Assembly: GCA_910589415.1 (NCBI GenBank)
Contig: OU342630.1
Location: 74,892,186 to 74,956,185, forward strand
DNA length: 64,000 nucleotides
Reading direction: 5' to 3'
DNA from: Malachius bipustulatus
Taxonomy: Eukaryota; Arthropoda; Insecta; Coleoptera; Melyridae
The number at the start of each line of letters is the position of its first letter. The first letter of the stretch is position 1. The translations under genes were made by a program, and so were the position numbers. The notes below the pieces were generated by a model. The model was not told the origin of the DNA and did not search any database. It saw only the letters and a list, made by a program, of their open reading frames with translations. Shown one piece after another: positions 1-11,024 of the stretch.

Positions 1-889
1 ACTTTATTAACTACTTTTGGAGTTCATAAATAATTTATTGATTTTTAGTATGACATTTGAACTACAATTATTTAGCTTAAGCAGGGTGTTAATTTCGGAA
101 CTTTCCACCCTAATAACTTTTTTTTTTTTGTCATTTTATTTTATAAAATAAAATTATTTTTATTTTTTATAAAAAAAATTAAAAAAATTGTATTTCTACT
201 AGAATTACCTTTAAAATGAAGTATCACAAGGTAAGGGGTGCCATTTGAAATTAAAATTTAAGGGTGGTTGGGGGCGTAAGAATGAAATATAATTTTTTTA
301 GATTAAATAGGTCGTTCTCAAACAAAAATTTGAATCGTATCCAAAATTATTAGGGCGGGAAGTTTTGAAATGAACACCCTGTATACTGTATAGATGGATC
401 TTTTTCAATTTAACTGCAATTTTGAACTTATGGGTGACTTATGAGTGACTTATGGATTTACATAGTAATAAAAAAACATCTTGCTTTTTTTCAATTAATA
501 ATAATAATTAATTAATGTAACATTTTCTTATGGGTGCCAAAAATATTATTACCTGCTCGCGAGTGGTCCACGAACAGCTCGACTCAGATTTTACGTACCT
601 ATAGCGTGTACGCACTTCAAAAATGATTAAATGATTTTAATGTACCCGGACCCGGCGTCGTATTAAAAAGGGAATGGAAAATATTTTTGGAAATATGTTA
701 AAGTACCATATTTAAACAAAAAGTTCCAGCTATTTTAAGGATAACTTAATGCTAGCAGATGTATCAAAACGAGTGGAGGCCTTTTTTGGCTACACTTTAG
801 AAGAGATATAGGTAATTTTAGTTTTGAAATCAACTAAGAGACATCAAAGTACAATAATATTCTAAGCCAGGTAAACAGGCCCGTAAATC
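1..889. other. AT-rich intergenic sequence, no gene seen
   Basis: No convincing exon is visible on either strand. A single copy of the word ACACCCTGTATA near position 375 is the terminal word of the foldback family found through the window, but I see no partner arm here. A short open stretch near 741-812 ends in a stop just before a GTAAT and is too short to call. Confidence 0.4.
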
Positions 890-987
890 TAAAAAGACAG
901 TTTTCATCAAAATCCGTGTTATCCGAACTTTCACATATCCGAAATTGGGTCTGGTCCATATTATTGCGGATAATAGAGCGTCTACTG
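890..987 (-). mobile_element. Truncated Tigger/pogo-like MITE end
   Basis: Read on the minus strand from 987, the sequence starts CAGTAGACGCTCTATTATCC, followed by a segment with the TTCGGATA words also present in the complete element at 2091-2798. A TA dinucleotide flanks the end (988-989), as expected for a Tc1/mariner-type insertion. I find no opposite terminus to the left, so this is probably a fragment. A short minus-strand reading frame across it is not a gene. Confidence 0.55.
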
Positions 988-989
988 TA

Positions 990-1586
990 CCTAGTGATAA
1001 ATTTACAACAACAATTACCACAACCACGTTAACTTAAAAAAAAACTTGGCCACATTTTGTTATACAGGATGAGCAATACCTGACAACTCCCTCTTGTCAC
1101 GAACAATAATTAAACACAATAGTTGTCAGTTTAATTCTTTAGATTACGGGGGATTAAATGAGTTTCAATGTTTTGGAGTGTAGAGTGCAACAACAATGAC
1201 GAAACTCGCCCAAAATTGTTACATAAAACCTTGGATGTCAGATTAAAGAATTAACGGTTTCTGCAGGTCGAAGATGTTGTAACAGTGTAACAGAGTGCAA
1301 AAAACGTAACACCACAGCGTGAAGGAATTGATGGTCGATCGCGATTGAGATTGCAACATGACTTGACAATAGTTGTTTAGGTAAGAGATTTATATAGAGG
1401 GTCCCCTAAAAAGTGAGCAACTAATGAACAATAAATACCTATATGCGATTTGGTGATTTTTTTAATGAGATTAACTGGAATGAAGAGTTTACCACAGGAT
1501 CCCGAATTGGCGGATACAGACAGTGCCACAGCATTATTCATTGTTACCTAGGGAGGGATTCTAAAATCATTTACTTTTTTCTCCAG
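990..1586. other. Intergenic, no gene seen
   Basis: One TATACAGGATGAGCAAT end occurs near 1062, matching the terminal word of the foldback family, without a visible second arm. The rest is AT-rich without supported coding sequence. Confidence 0.35.
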
Positions 1587-1748
1587 GATGACTTCCTCAA
1601 GAAGATCTGACCAATTTTGTAGGGGAAAAAACACTGCACTGGATACACTTCTTCAGGAAGAAAAATTGTGTTTAGGTCTATATTACCCAGAAAGATGTTA
1701 CCATGGAAAAATATCAAAACAAGTCCAACAAAGTTTCAAATTGCGGTT
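1587..1748 (+). CDS. Candidate internal or first coding exon of an unknown gene
   Basis: A pyrimidine-rich tract and CTCCAG precede 1587, and GTAAGT follows 1748, so both splice sites fit the consensus well. The 162 bases are open in one frame, with an ATG at 1588 (M-T-S-S-R-R-S-D) and 53 codons up to the donor. The peptide has four cysteines and mixed polarity, unlike translated AT-rich noise. I do not recognise the family and cannot place neighbouring exons. It could be a chance open stretch with good splice sites, or an exon inside an old mobile element. Confidence 0.35.
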
Positions 1749-2088
1749 GTAAGTACATAAATTCGATAATATTATCAAAATCTATACGAGTTCTATTATT
1801 AAAGTCTCAATTTGAACAACGATGCCACATTGATAATATCATTATTTTATTGAACTCGAGGAAAAGGTAGAGTTTAAATGCCTGTAATTTCGTTACCGGC
1901 AGTAAAAATAAAAATAAAAAAACAAACACTGTCGAAGTAGTTATGTGAAACAATGTCTTTTTCCAGTGAATGTGTCGGGAGAACATTTTTTTGTTTTGAA
2001 TTTACTTTCTGAACATCCTCTACTTACAACTCTCTGTATACCGTGTCGGCCATTTAATAATTATCAATTTACATTATTTATTTCTCAG
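1749..2088. other. Possible intron or intergenic sequence
   Basis: If the exon at 1587-1748 is real, this is the start of its downstream intron. No acceptor followed by coding sequence is convincing here. Confidence 0.25.
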
Positions 2089-2090
2089 TA

Positions 2091-2798
2091 CAGTAGAAGC
2101 TCGATTATCCGAAGTAATGTGGACCGAACCCATTTCGGATAAGTGAAAGTTCGGATAATACGGAGTTTTTTACGAATATATAAAATAATGTAGGCAGGTA
2201 AGTTACATGACTTTTTATTGTTAAAAACAACTCAACATAGTAATAAATCTTCGTAATCCTGGGTGGCGGCCACTGTTTTTAATAACTCTCCTTTATAAAG
2301 ACGCTCGATTGCTTTTAATTTATCAGTCATTGTTACTACCATTTTTTTACGTTTTTTTAAATTGCTGGATGACATGTTTACGTGACTAAAGACTATTGCT
2401 TACTAGGAAAGAAACTGAAATTGTAAATCATAAAGGGGACAAATACCTAACTGAAATTCCTTATTGGAAGTGAAGCAGGCAGGAAATAAAAACTGGTATG
2501 TATTTTATTGGGCAGTTCCGTGAAATTCTAACATCTGGCTAGTGAAAAGCATTTTATTATTCCTGAGAAAATGTATACCTAAATATATTATGTGTATGAA
2601 CAGTAAATATTACAATTTCGGATAATGCGGAGTATTTGAAGGCGCGCGTTTCGGATAACGCGGATGACTTGATTTTTCGTTCAAATTTCGGATACGGACC
2701 ACGATCGTTCCGGATAAAGCGGCGGTTTTAAAAATCAATTTTGTTCCGGATAAAGCGGATTCCGGATAATCGCGATCCGGATAATCGAGCTTCTACTG
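2091..2798. mobile_element. Tigger/pogo-like MITE with TA target duplication
   Basis: The two ends are inverted copies starting CAGTAGAAGCTCGATTATCC, and TA flanks each side (2089-2090 and 2799-2800). CAGT-type termini and a TA duplication fit the Tigger/pogo branch of Tc1/mariner. No transposase frame is present, so it is non-autonomous. Subterminal sequence is rich in the word CGGATAA. A SINE inserted immediately beyond the right end. Confidence 0.75.
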
Positions 2799-2810
2799 TA
2801 ATGCTTTTTT

Positions 2811-3126
2811 GTGGGTCCCGTGGCGCAGTGGATAGCGCGTTGGTCCGCCGTGCCGATACACCTTGGTTCGAAACTCACCAGCAGCCGACAATTATTATTT
2901 GTTGTGTTTCTCAAGCCAAGATCGGGATCCACCTTGCGGAAGGCAATGGCAAACCACCGCAAGTACCCTTGCCTAGTAAAACCTTTCAAACAGTGCCGTT
3001 CGGACTCCGGCAATAAAAAGGGAGGTCCCATATGTCTGTGTAAACTGATAACTCGCGCATACCACAGACATATGCGAGAGGTAGCCTACGCCCGATATGC
3101 GGGTATGGCACTTTAAGAAGAAGAAG
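2811..3126 (+). mobile_element. tRNA-derived SINE with RTE-like tail
   Basis: The head carries Pol III promoter elements: an A box (TGGCGCAGTGG, near 2820) and a B box (GGTTCGAAACT, near 2864), resembling an arginine-type tRNA. The body contains GGAAGGCAATGGCAAACCAC (about 2938), a motif I associate with the 3' ends of RTE-clade LINEs and the SINEs they mobilise. The 3' end is a short (AAG)n tail. A perfect 11-base target duplication, AATGCTTTTTT, flanks it (2800-2810 and 3127-3137), which shows retrotransposition and defines both ends. Reading frames on both strands of this segment are not genes. Confidence 0.85.
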
Positions 3127-3137
3127 AATGCTTTTTT

Positions 3138-4006
3138 ACCTTATAACAGCATTAGTACGTACCTCTTACATTCTTTGTACAGGGTGAGTCAGAGTTTTAT
3201 TGTAGCAAGACTTCACCAGTTTATAGAAGACCTGTTTTAAGTAATAAAAGTTCCCATAAAAATATGTCCGGTCAAGCTTAGAAAAAAGACACAAGGTGTT
3301 GAAAACAATGTTTTTTTTTTCAGTTTTCGCCGCATAACTTTGGTATTTCTCAATATTTTAATTTTATACCAATAAGTTTAGTATTTGTTATAATTTCGAT
3401 CATACAAAACGAAGAAAAACGCGAGTGAAAAAATTCATCAGTGGCGTAGATACAAGTATGATGACCCCTTCTTCGCTCAACAATTTCTACGCCCATGTAA
3501 GTACTTACAAGACCTTTCATATCAGCGTTGGATTCCCTGGCGTTTTTTTTTTGCAAAAAAAGGTATAGTTATGTTATGATATGATTAGAAATATCCGAAA
3601 TTTCCCACAGTTTATTAGTAAATTGAGTGATCTTCATTATACCACAAAAATAAGCTCATTTTATGGATATTATTTGTTATTTTTGGACATAAAATATAAT
3701 AATTAAAAAAATACATCTTTTGGATAGCAAAATAAGTTGTTTGAGGTACTTAGTTTAGACTAAATTTACTTAAAAACTATGGAGAATTACAAATATTCCT
3801 ATACAAAAAGTACACCTTTTTTTGTAAGCAATCTCCAGAGAATCCAATTCTGATAGTGATAAGTAAGATCTTGTAGTCCATGTGCGTAGAAGTGGTTGAA
3901 CGAAAAATGTAAATATACAAAATACCTATTTGGATTTAATTTTAAATTGTTATTCCTTTATACTTTTTATAATAATGTAGTCATTTACCAAGTAAACTGC
4001 ATACAT
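3138..4006. other. Intergenic with single repeat termini
   Basis: A TACAGGGTGAGTCAG end lies near 3178, and a hAT-like end, CAGTGGCGTAGATACAAG, begins near 3439. No opposite ends are obvious. No gene is supported. Confidence 0.35.
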
Positions 4007-4730
4007 ATAGAGTGTATCAGAGATGTTAGGCCAAAATTGAAGGGGTGGTTCCTCTAATAAAATGTAAGTTAAAAAAAAACAAGTTTCACCTCAAAATGAC
4101 GTTTCGTTTAAAAGATACAAGGTGTCAAACTTTAAAATAATATCAGAGTTTTTGGTTATAACTCGTGTAAGTTTACACCGTTTTTGATGAAACTCGGCAC
4201 GAACAATAAGCAAACAAAGCTCTTTAATTTGTGTATTTCAGATTTTGTAGATGTCTTCCTTCCAGTGGCGTAGATAGTCAGAATTGGAGCCACTTATCCC
4301 TCCCTATATTTAACGCCACTGGGAAATTTACATTACAAAATTGTTGATTTATTTAAAAATTTATTCAACTAGAATTTTTATGCATAATATTATTAATGAT
4401 TAGTGACATTGCCTGAGGAAACTTTAAATATCTCAAAAATAGTGCGTCGTAAGGGAAAAGCTAAAGAATACTTTTTGGTTCTAAAATCCATGGGCTAATA
4501 AATAACGTTTTTGTATTTGCAATAAAGTCAGTGGCGTGAAAGACTGGCAGAAAGAAATGGCTCCAACCCTGAATATTAGATTAGTGACATTTCTTGAGGA
4601 AACTTCAAATATATCAAAAACGGTGCGCCGCATTAAAAAAATTAAGATACTTAAATTAATACTTTTTGTTCTTAAATGTATGGGCAATCGAATAACGGTT
4701 CTGTAATTGGAAAAAAAGTCAGCGGCGTAA

Positions 4731-5476
4731 AGCTTTGTCCACACCAAAGAAACACAGAGGAACATTTTGTTGCTGGTTGCCGCAACCTGTTTATGGAAAC
4801 AGAAACAACAGCAAAAGTTCCGTAAACATTCTGTCCACACCAAGGTAATTCAGTTTTGTGAATGTTTCGTTGTGTTGCCGCAACAGGAAACGTTGTGTCT
4901 ACACCAGTGCAGTGTATGTTTCTAAACAATGTGGTACGACGAAAAAGATTTACAGGCAACAGCAGCTGCAATTGTAATTATTTTACAAAAACACAAAAAA
5001 CGAGTCCGTAAATGTTGGAGTAGACGAAGTCTTTTAGACAGAAAGACACATGGTGACATACGTCACATTATATTTTCTGTCGTCCATTTAAACGGCATTA
5101 GGTATTTTTATTATTAATTAATGTTTTTTTTTTTTTACTATTATAATATACTGAACGAAGTCAAGGTATTAGCTGATGTTTTCGGCAACTACGCGACGGC
5201 TTCACGACGCAAGTTTCCAGCTTTGGGAACAAGCAACAACGTGTCCACACTGATAAAAATACCGTTGAGAAACAAAAAATGTTTACCAATGTTTCTATAT
5301 TTTCTTTGATCTTTGCCGCTAAATATGGAAACAAGCAACTTATAGGAACTTTTGTTGCTGCAACCATAAACAATGAGGAACTTAAATAAACTTTTGGCAA
5401 CATTCAGAAACAAGTTCCAGGAACAAGCAACATAAACAGAATGTTCCTATGTGTTGCTTTCGGTGTGGACAAGGCT
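4731..5476. mobile_element. Harbinger-like MITE nested in FB-1
   Basis: Termini AGCTTTGTCCACACC and the complement of GGTGTGGACAAGGCT are inverted. The flanks are TAA on the left and TTA on the right, close to the 3-base TWA duplication of PIF/Harbinger elements. GTTGC/GCAAC words recur through both halves. Confidence 0.5.
4929..5117 (+). pseudogene. Fragment resembling a Harbinger transposase N-terminus
   Basis: A 62-codon frame contains alternating Ala/Ile residues followed by a basic stretch, KHKKRVRKCWSRRSLLDRK. The pattern basic-tract, Trp, Arg-Arg, Leu is what I associate with the start of PIF/Harbinger nucleases. Nothing of the DDE domain follows. The position inside a TIR-bounded Harbinger-like MITE supports the reading. 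It is a remnant, not a host gene. Confidence 0.35.
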
Positions 5477-5924
5477 TTAAAGATAAGGAAGGGAGGGGAA
5501 AAAGAAAAAACTCTGAATATCTACGCCACTGGAAGACATCTATAAAATCTAAGGTAGCCAAATTAAAGGCATTTGTCTATTTATTGTTCATGTCAAGTAT
5601 CATCAAAATCAGTTTAAATTTACACGAGTTATAACCAAAAACTCTCATATTTTTTAAAGTTTGGCACCCTGTATCTTTTAAACGAAACGTCATTTTGAGC
5701 TGAAATTAATTTTTTAAGCTTTCATTAATGAGAGGAACCACCCCTTCAAGTTTGGCCCAACATCTCTGATACACCCGGTAGTTCGTAGGTACAATTAAAT
5801 TCCTTATATTCTTGTTATAAATATCGAAAAGACATCAAAATCCAACTAAATAATAATAAAACTTTTGTAAGGTTATGTTTAATTTTACAATTTTTACATG
5901 GGTGCCAATAGCGATACGCCACTG

Positions 5925-6070
5925 TCGCTTACCTTGCTTTGCAATGTTAACCCGGGTTTAGAAACGGGTTGATCGCTTGTCTGGCCTTGCAATGTTAACC
6001 CGGGTTTAGAAACGGGTTGATCGCTTGTCTTGCCTTGCAATGTTAACCCGGGTTTAGAAACGGGTTGATC
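5925..6070. repeat. 48-base tandem repeat, about three copies
   Basis: The unit starting GCAATGTTAACCCGGGTTTA begins at 5941, 5989 and 6037, an exact period of 48. The copies are nearly identical, and a partial unit precedes them from 5925. Each contains the palindrome AACCCGGGTT and a second half-site ACGGGTT. GC content is higher than in the surroundings. Confidence 0.9.
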
Positions 6071-6215
6071 ACGCCTGCGAGATACAGGCCTGCTGAGGTG
6101 AGCGTTAAAACCGCAAAATAAAACCGTTCTTTTATTTTCATGTCAGGCGTAAGTAACGTCAGTTTTCATGCCGATTTGTAGAACACATAATTAATTATTA
6201 TCACACGACTCAATT

Positions 6216-6600
6216 AATGGGTACGTTCACCTGACGTCAACTGTTGAATAGCAGCGCAAAACGGTTGAGTGTAAGTTGTTTCAACATGTTGGAAATAGTC
6301 TGAACGCATTGTTGACATCCAGAGATATGTGACATGTTTCTGGATACGATTCAAGTTCATAGAAGTAATTATTAGCATTTATTTGTCGCTGATTGTATCA
6401 GGAGCATTCTTATATTACTTGCAACTTTTACTTCCCACTTGGCGCATGTCCGCAACATACACGTTGACTGTGCTGAGCGTGAAATATTTACGCTCACAAA
6501 AATACTCAACAGTTGAACAACGGTTGTAAGTGAGCGGTATGTCTGAACGCAAGCGCTACCTCAACAACTCAACGGTTGACGTCAGGTGAACGTACCCATT
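6216..6600. mobile_element. MITE with about 30-base terminal inverted repeats
   Basis: The left end AATGGGTACGTTCACCTGAC and the right end are inverted copies with one mismatch in about 30 bases. The interior of 385 bases repeats CAACNGTTGA-type words in both orientations. A 66-codon plus-strand frame inside it is incidental. The superfamily is uncertain because no clean target duplication is visible. Confidence 0.7.
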
Positions 6601-6840
6601 GATTCAAAGTATGCGACCGGCCTTACGGCGACGTAACGGGTGAACTGTCAGAGCTCGTTAACAAAATGCATGACGTTTGTTAAAGACTTGTTACAAAAAA
6701 AACTCAGTATTTTAGGCGCCTCTATAAAATAGCTACAAAGATACCGTACTATATTTTCATTCTAATAGAATTTTCGAAATCTATATCGTTTTAATCAAAA
6801 CAGCACAAAATAATCCGACATAAAAAATATTATAAGTTAC
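6601..6840. other. Intergenic or intron, nothing recognised
   Basis: If the minus-strand candidate exon at 6841-7013 is real, this is the start of its downstream intron. No other structure is seen. Confidence 0.3.
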
Positions 6841-7013
6841 CTTCTAGTCCCGTTGATGTAATCACGGTAGTCACACTATCCAAACTATCCTCAGATATTG
6901 TTATCTCATCATGTAATAACATATCATAAAATAACCTTGTCATATTCATAGTTGGACTTTCGTAATCCAACATCTTGACAATAAACGTGTTATATTTGGT
7001 ATTATCTATACTC
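6841..7013 (-). CDS. Candidate coding exon of an unknown gene
   Basis: Read on the minus strand, about 58 codons are open and end at GAAG|GTAACT, a usable splice donor. The peptide is well balanced (for example KMLDYESP, then LFYDMLLHDE and ending TSTGLEG) and unlike translated repeat sequence. An upstream in-frame stop means that translation either starts at the internal ATG (KMLDY) or the exon begins at an AG near 7013. I see only a weak resemblance to a C-terminal segment of virilizer/VIRMA proteins and do not rely on it. Confidence 0.35.
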
Positions 7014-7148
7014 ACAAGTCACAAGTCTGTTGAAAACTAGTAAAACAAGTCAAGAGTCGTTAACAAACGTTTCATAAGTTTGACGTTAATGCAAAACTGA
7101 CGTTTTCTTCAAACAAGGAAAACATAAATCCACAGCATCCTATAATTT

Positions 7149-7507
7149 ATGGGTCTTTTCAAATAAGTAGACGAAATGAAGTTAGGCACAGTACCAGTAG
7201 TAATAATATTGAAATGGTGCCAGATTCCAGCCTTTATAGGCTACGATAATCAATAAAATAGATCTTTTTAAAATGAAATTGCATCATAATCGGTGGGTTA
7301 AGTAATATCAATCAGAAAATTATTTCAAATGCTATAATGATTTATTCAGTATTGAACGGCAGTACCTAGATTGAGGATATAGTCTTAATTAAAATTTATT
7401 CTTAATTATCGTAACCTATATTAGCTGAAATTTGGCACCATTGCACTATTAATAAAACTTGTAGGGTACCTGACTTCATTTCGTCTACTCATTTGAAAGT
7501 GGGTAAT
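7149..7507. mobile_element. Inverted-repeat MITE
   Basis: Arms of about 125 bases (7149-7275 and 7385-7507) share TTTCAAATRAGTAGACGAAATG-type sequence and the block ATGGTGCCA in inverted order. A third partial copy of the terminus (CTACTTATTTGAAA) lies near 7619. No coding content. Confidence 0.6.
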
Positions 7508-7635
7508 TTTTTAATTTTCATTTGGTATTATTATAGGTAGATAAGATACTGAATGAAATATTGTTGAATTACTTTTTACCAAAACGGTTTGAGGTTAGGT
7601 CAGGTCAGGTAAGGTTTGTCTACTTATTTGAAATG

Positions 7636-8474
7636 ATCTACCTATGTATACTAGTACTCTCTGTACACTGAGAGTTGTCCGTTGTCATGCCGCACTGATT
7701 CTGACTAAACAATTTCATTTAATTCGATTTGAATCGTACACTTATTTCTAAGTCGAACCAGATGTGGTATCGCAGTTCGTGTCAGTGGCGTGTGTTGAGG
7801 AATAATGAATATCCTATAAATATATTATTTCGACAAGTTATTGACGAAGTAGTGCCTTGCAACTTTTTGATAACAAATATTACATAATGCAAGTAAATAA
7901 GAATGATAATAATTATTATTGTTATCATCATGATAGAAATATCATGTCACCTACCTGCTGGTTGCCGTTTAAAAGAAAGAATAACACCTCCGTTTTCTTA
8001 TTTGCAAGTAAAATATTCCAGCAATTTTACCACAAGACCACGTACTAGGGAGTTCAATCGTTTCCCAGGCAAAACAAGGAAATAGATTTTTAGGCATTCG
8101 CGAAATTAAGTTACTCATAGTTTATCACACCGTACAATATAACACAGGTAATTCTGCTAATTTCGTATTAAAAACGTTTCAAATCACAACAAAAACCTTA
8201 TTTAGTATATTTACCGCTGACACTGACACTTGAGAGTAGCGACGATCGTAATATCGTATCAATCTAAGCGTATCAAGACGCGAGTCGATACTTCCGTCTC
8301 ATCGATACATCTTTTTAGAATTGCTGACGATTCAAACGTATTTCTGACAATACGTCCCATTTTAACTCGATTGGGTATGCAATGCAATAGAAGGAGTAAG
8401 GAATATAACGAGATGATGTATCCTTAGTTCTCACAACAGACAACTCTCAGTGTACAGACTTTAGGTAGATCGTA
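7636..8474. mobile_element. TIR element related to the hairpin at 45.2 kb
   Basis: The ends carry CTGTACACTGAGAGTTGTC in inverted orientation (about 7670 and 8440), flanked by GATCTACCTA words. Just inside the left end, CACTGATTCTGACTA matches the arm of the hairpin MITE at 45217-45505 (CACTGATCCTGACTA), which also has GTTGTCC near its end. The interior shows no transposase. Confidence 0.55.
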
Positions 8475-10565
8475 GCGTTGTTGGAAGAGGTAGAATAAAG
8501 AAAAAATAAGTGAGGTTAGGTTAGTAAAAAAAATCGTACAGGCATCCGTATTCAAGATTTTACACAAGGTACCTACTGTAAAAAAAATGCAGGTACACAT
8601 TTTTAGGATTGTATTGAAACTACTTGCAATATTATAATAAAATTTAGTATGAATACGTTTTGGAATGCAAGCTGACACATCCCATAAGAATTGGTTTTAT
8701 TATATGACTCATACTACTCATAGAGGGCGTTAGATACCCGGTTCGTACTAGGGTACCTGTATTACCGACATTGACGCTTACTATCAGCGTTCGTACCGAG
8801 TAGTTTTGAACAAAACTTTTTTTGAGGTTATATTTTCTAATTCTAAACCCAATTTTAAGTGAAAGTGAACTTAATAAAGATATATTTTTATTATTGATAC
8901 CTAACCTATCATAATGCTTACTTAAAAAACGCCTGAACGTGTATCCAATATTAAAACACGCGTGCTTTTTAATAAAGGTTGTCCTAGCAACATCAACGTT
9001 ACCCCAGAAGCGATGTCTAAATGTCAAACTTTCTAATTGTTTTGATTGTTTAATTTGACATGCTGTTACGTTAAATAATAGTATAATATTATTATATGAG
9101 CGATTATGGAGCCATTATTCACGAGATGATGATAATGCCACGAGCTTTGGCGAATTTTCTACTCTTTTACATGAATTACATGTATAAGAAAACAAATTTT
9201 AATCCAAATATTTTGTATTTTAGAGCTGTATTTTAACAGTGAGCGTCGACGAAACCCTCATAGTCAGTGTATGAGAGAGCCCAGGCCAGGTAGGTAGGAT
9301 TGACACGTAGAAATCAGCACTTTCAGATTTCATGCCACTCTATTTTAATTTTTTCTGAAAAAGTGATAAGCAAAATTAGCGAGAAAATTAGGTAGAATTT
9401 TAGAAGTTGATGCGATGAATTATTTACCACGAGTATTTTTCATCGATTAGCATCCCAACATGAAAAAATTAATAAAACTAGAACATAAGAGCACACGTTT
9501 ATTATGCGTGAATAATTTATGCTAGCGCTTTTCCAAGTAAAGCGCTCAGCAGTAATAAACAGTGCGACTGACTGCGACAACACACCTGTCCTAACGTGAC
9601 GATTTCTGCTACCGTTTAAAGGTCCCGTCCGTTTACCTTTTGTATCTTACACCGTGCTCATAAATAAACTTTTTTTGGAAGACTAACCGTTCCGTCAGTA
9701 GAGCGCGCCATCTACTCAGAATGAGTCAAGGAATCAAACCTTGAACTTTCCATCATATCTAAAATCTAACACCATTTCATTTAAGATCAAGGTAACACTA
9801 TTTTATACCTCAGTACAAAAATTGAGTGCAGTATAACAACTTACTGATATGACCAAAAAGCTATTTCTGAGCTTTTTTGGGAATGTCATGTCAGTCACTG
9901 CATACTTTTTTTTGGATTTGACTTCACAATAGGTTTTTAGCTTTGTGAAAAATACTATTACATAGAATGATTCTCAACAATGAAAACTTTCTTCAGTGTA
10001 GGTTATTTATTTTATCAAAAGGTTTGTTTCTCCTCTGAAGGAGAAACTGAAAGTTTATTTTTCGATAGGTAACAGCCGGGCGAACGAGTATTGTAGCCTG
10101 TTGTATTACAGCTAGCAGCTCGCTTAAAAACATAGAAAATTTTCCAGCCCACTAACGACTACTTTCTAGCCCTAGTTCCGACAAAGTTTCACGGTAGTTG
10201 GTAAATAATTTTCTTAGTCTTAATAGGTACCTACCCTAAGTACTCGTACGTATATTCAAGTTTTCAGTGTTCTAACGTAATCGCGCTAAAAAATACCGTG
10301 TATATCTCGGCAGTACCGAACCCATTTAAGCATTGTCTCTCGCTTAAGGCTCAGGCCGATACGCCGATATGACGTTATACTCGCTGAAATAGGCTTCGTT
10401 CCGCCGCCGCCCTCGATATACAATGTATTATACTGTGAGGTAAGCTTGCACGGTTGCCAGACTTCTAATTTCTTTCAGATTTTCAGATTTAGGTATGTTA
10501 TTATTTTGAACCTTTTCAATGTTTCTAGAATTGCGGTTTTGTGGAAAAAAATTAATCCATGTACC
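8475..10565. other. Intergenic, no supported gene
   Basis: A 127-codon minus-strand frame (8644-9027) has no recognisable motif, no supportive splice sites and AT-driven composition, so I do not call it. Scattered short palindromes occur (for example TAATATTATTATA near 9078). Nothing else is recognised. Confidence 0.35.
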
Positions 10566-10972
10566 TATAGTCCAATAAAGTCTAAAAAGTCATACGTATC
10601 GATTAAGAATACACATCCTTTTGATAGTTCGATTTATTTTGTGTCATTTACGTGGTTTTTATAGTAACCGCCAGTTTGTCTAAACACTCCATCCCGCATA
10701 AATAAGTATACGTCAACATTGGTTTTGAATGAGAATTAAATGCACAGCACAGAGGATAGAATGTCATTACGTGAATAAATTTTATGTAGTTGTCAGTGGC
10801 TCTCAAACTGACGTAAGCGCTTCAATTCATTGTTTGAATGATTTCTTCAATAATTTACGCTCGTTCACAACTTGACAATTAACTGTTTGACATTTTCTGG
10901 TGAAATTAAAAATATTAATTCGGATGGTTAGTGTGACGTCACATCTGACTTTTTAAAGTTAATCCTACTATA
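10566..10972. mobile_element. 407-base dispersed repeat, copy 1
   Basis: This segment (TATAGTCCAATAAAGTC... to ...ATCCTACTATA) recurs almost unchanged at 54062-54469, with only a few substitutions and one-base indels. The ends share only TATAGT as a short inverted repeat. TACCTA abuts both sides of this copy, a possible 6-base target duplication. No coding sequence, so it is a non-autonomous element of unknown class. Confidence 0.75.
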
Positions 10973-11024
10973 CCTAGTATTTGTTCCAGAGAGTATAGTA
11001 CCTGGTATAGGTCTTCTAACTCAT

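Larger units (their letters stand above)
4007..5780. mobile_element. Foldback element FB-1 enclosing other repeats
   Basis: Arms at about 4007-4290 and 5515-5780 are inverted copies. The outermost words are GTGTATCAGAGATG on the left and its complement followed by ACACCCGGTA on the right, a divergent form of TACAGGGTG. Inside is a direct repeat of about 150 bases (near 4405-4555 and 4585-4735), each copy ending in a (GTCAG)TGGCGT-like word. A Harbinger-like MITE lies deeper (4731-5476). The layers suggest successive insertions. Confidence 0.65.

Noticed and set aside
2811..3116. Plus-strand frames of 91 and 101 codons and a minus-strand frame of 98
   Set aside because: All lie within the SINE defined by its Pol III boxes and 11-base duplication.
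8644..9027. 127-codon minus-strand open frame
   Set aside because: No motif, no splice or polyadenylation support and composition driven by local AT content.
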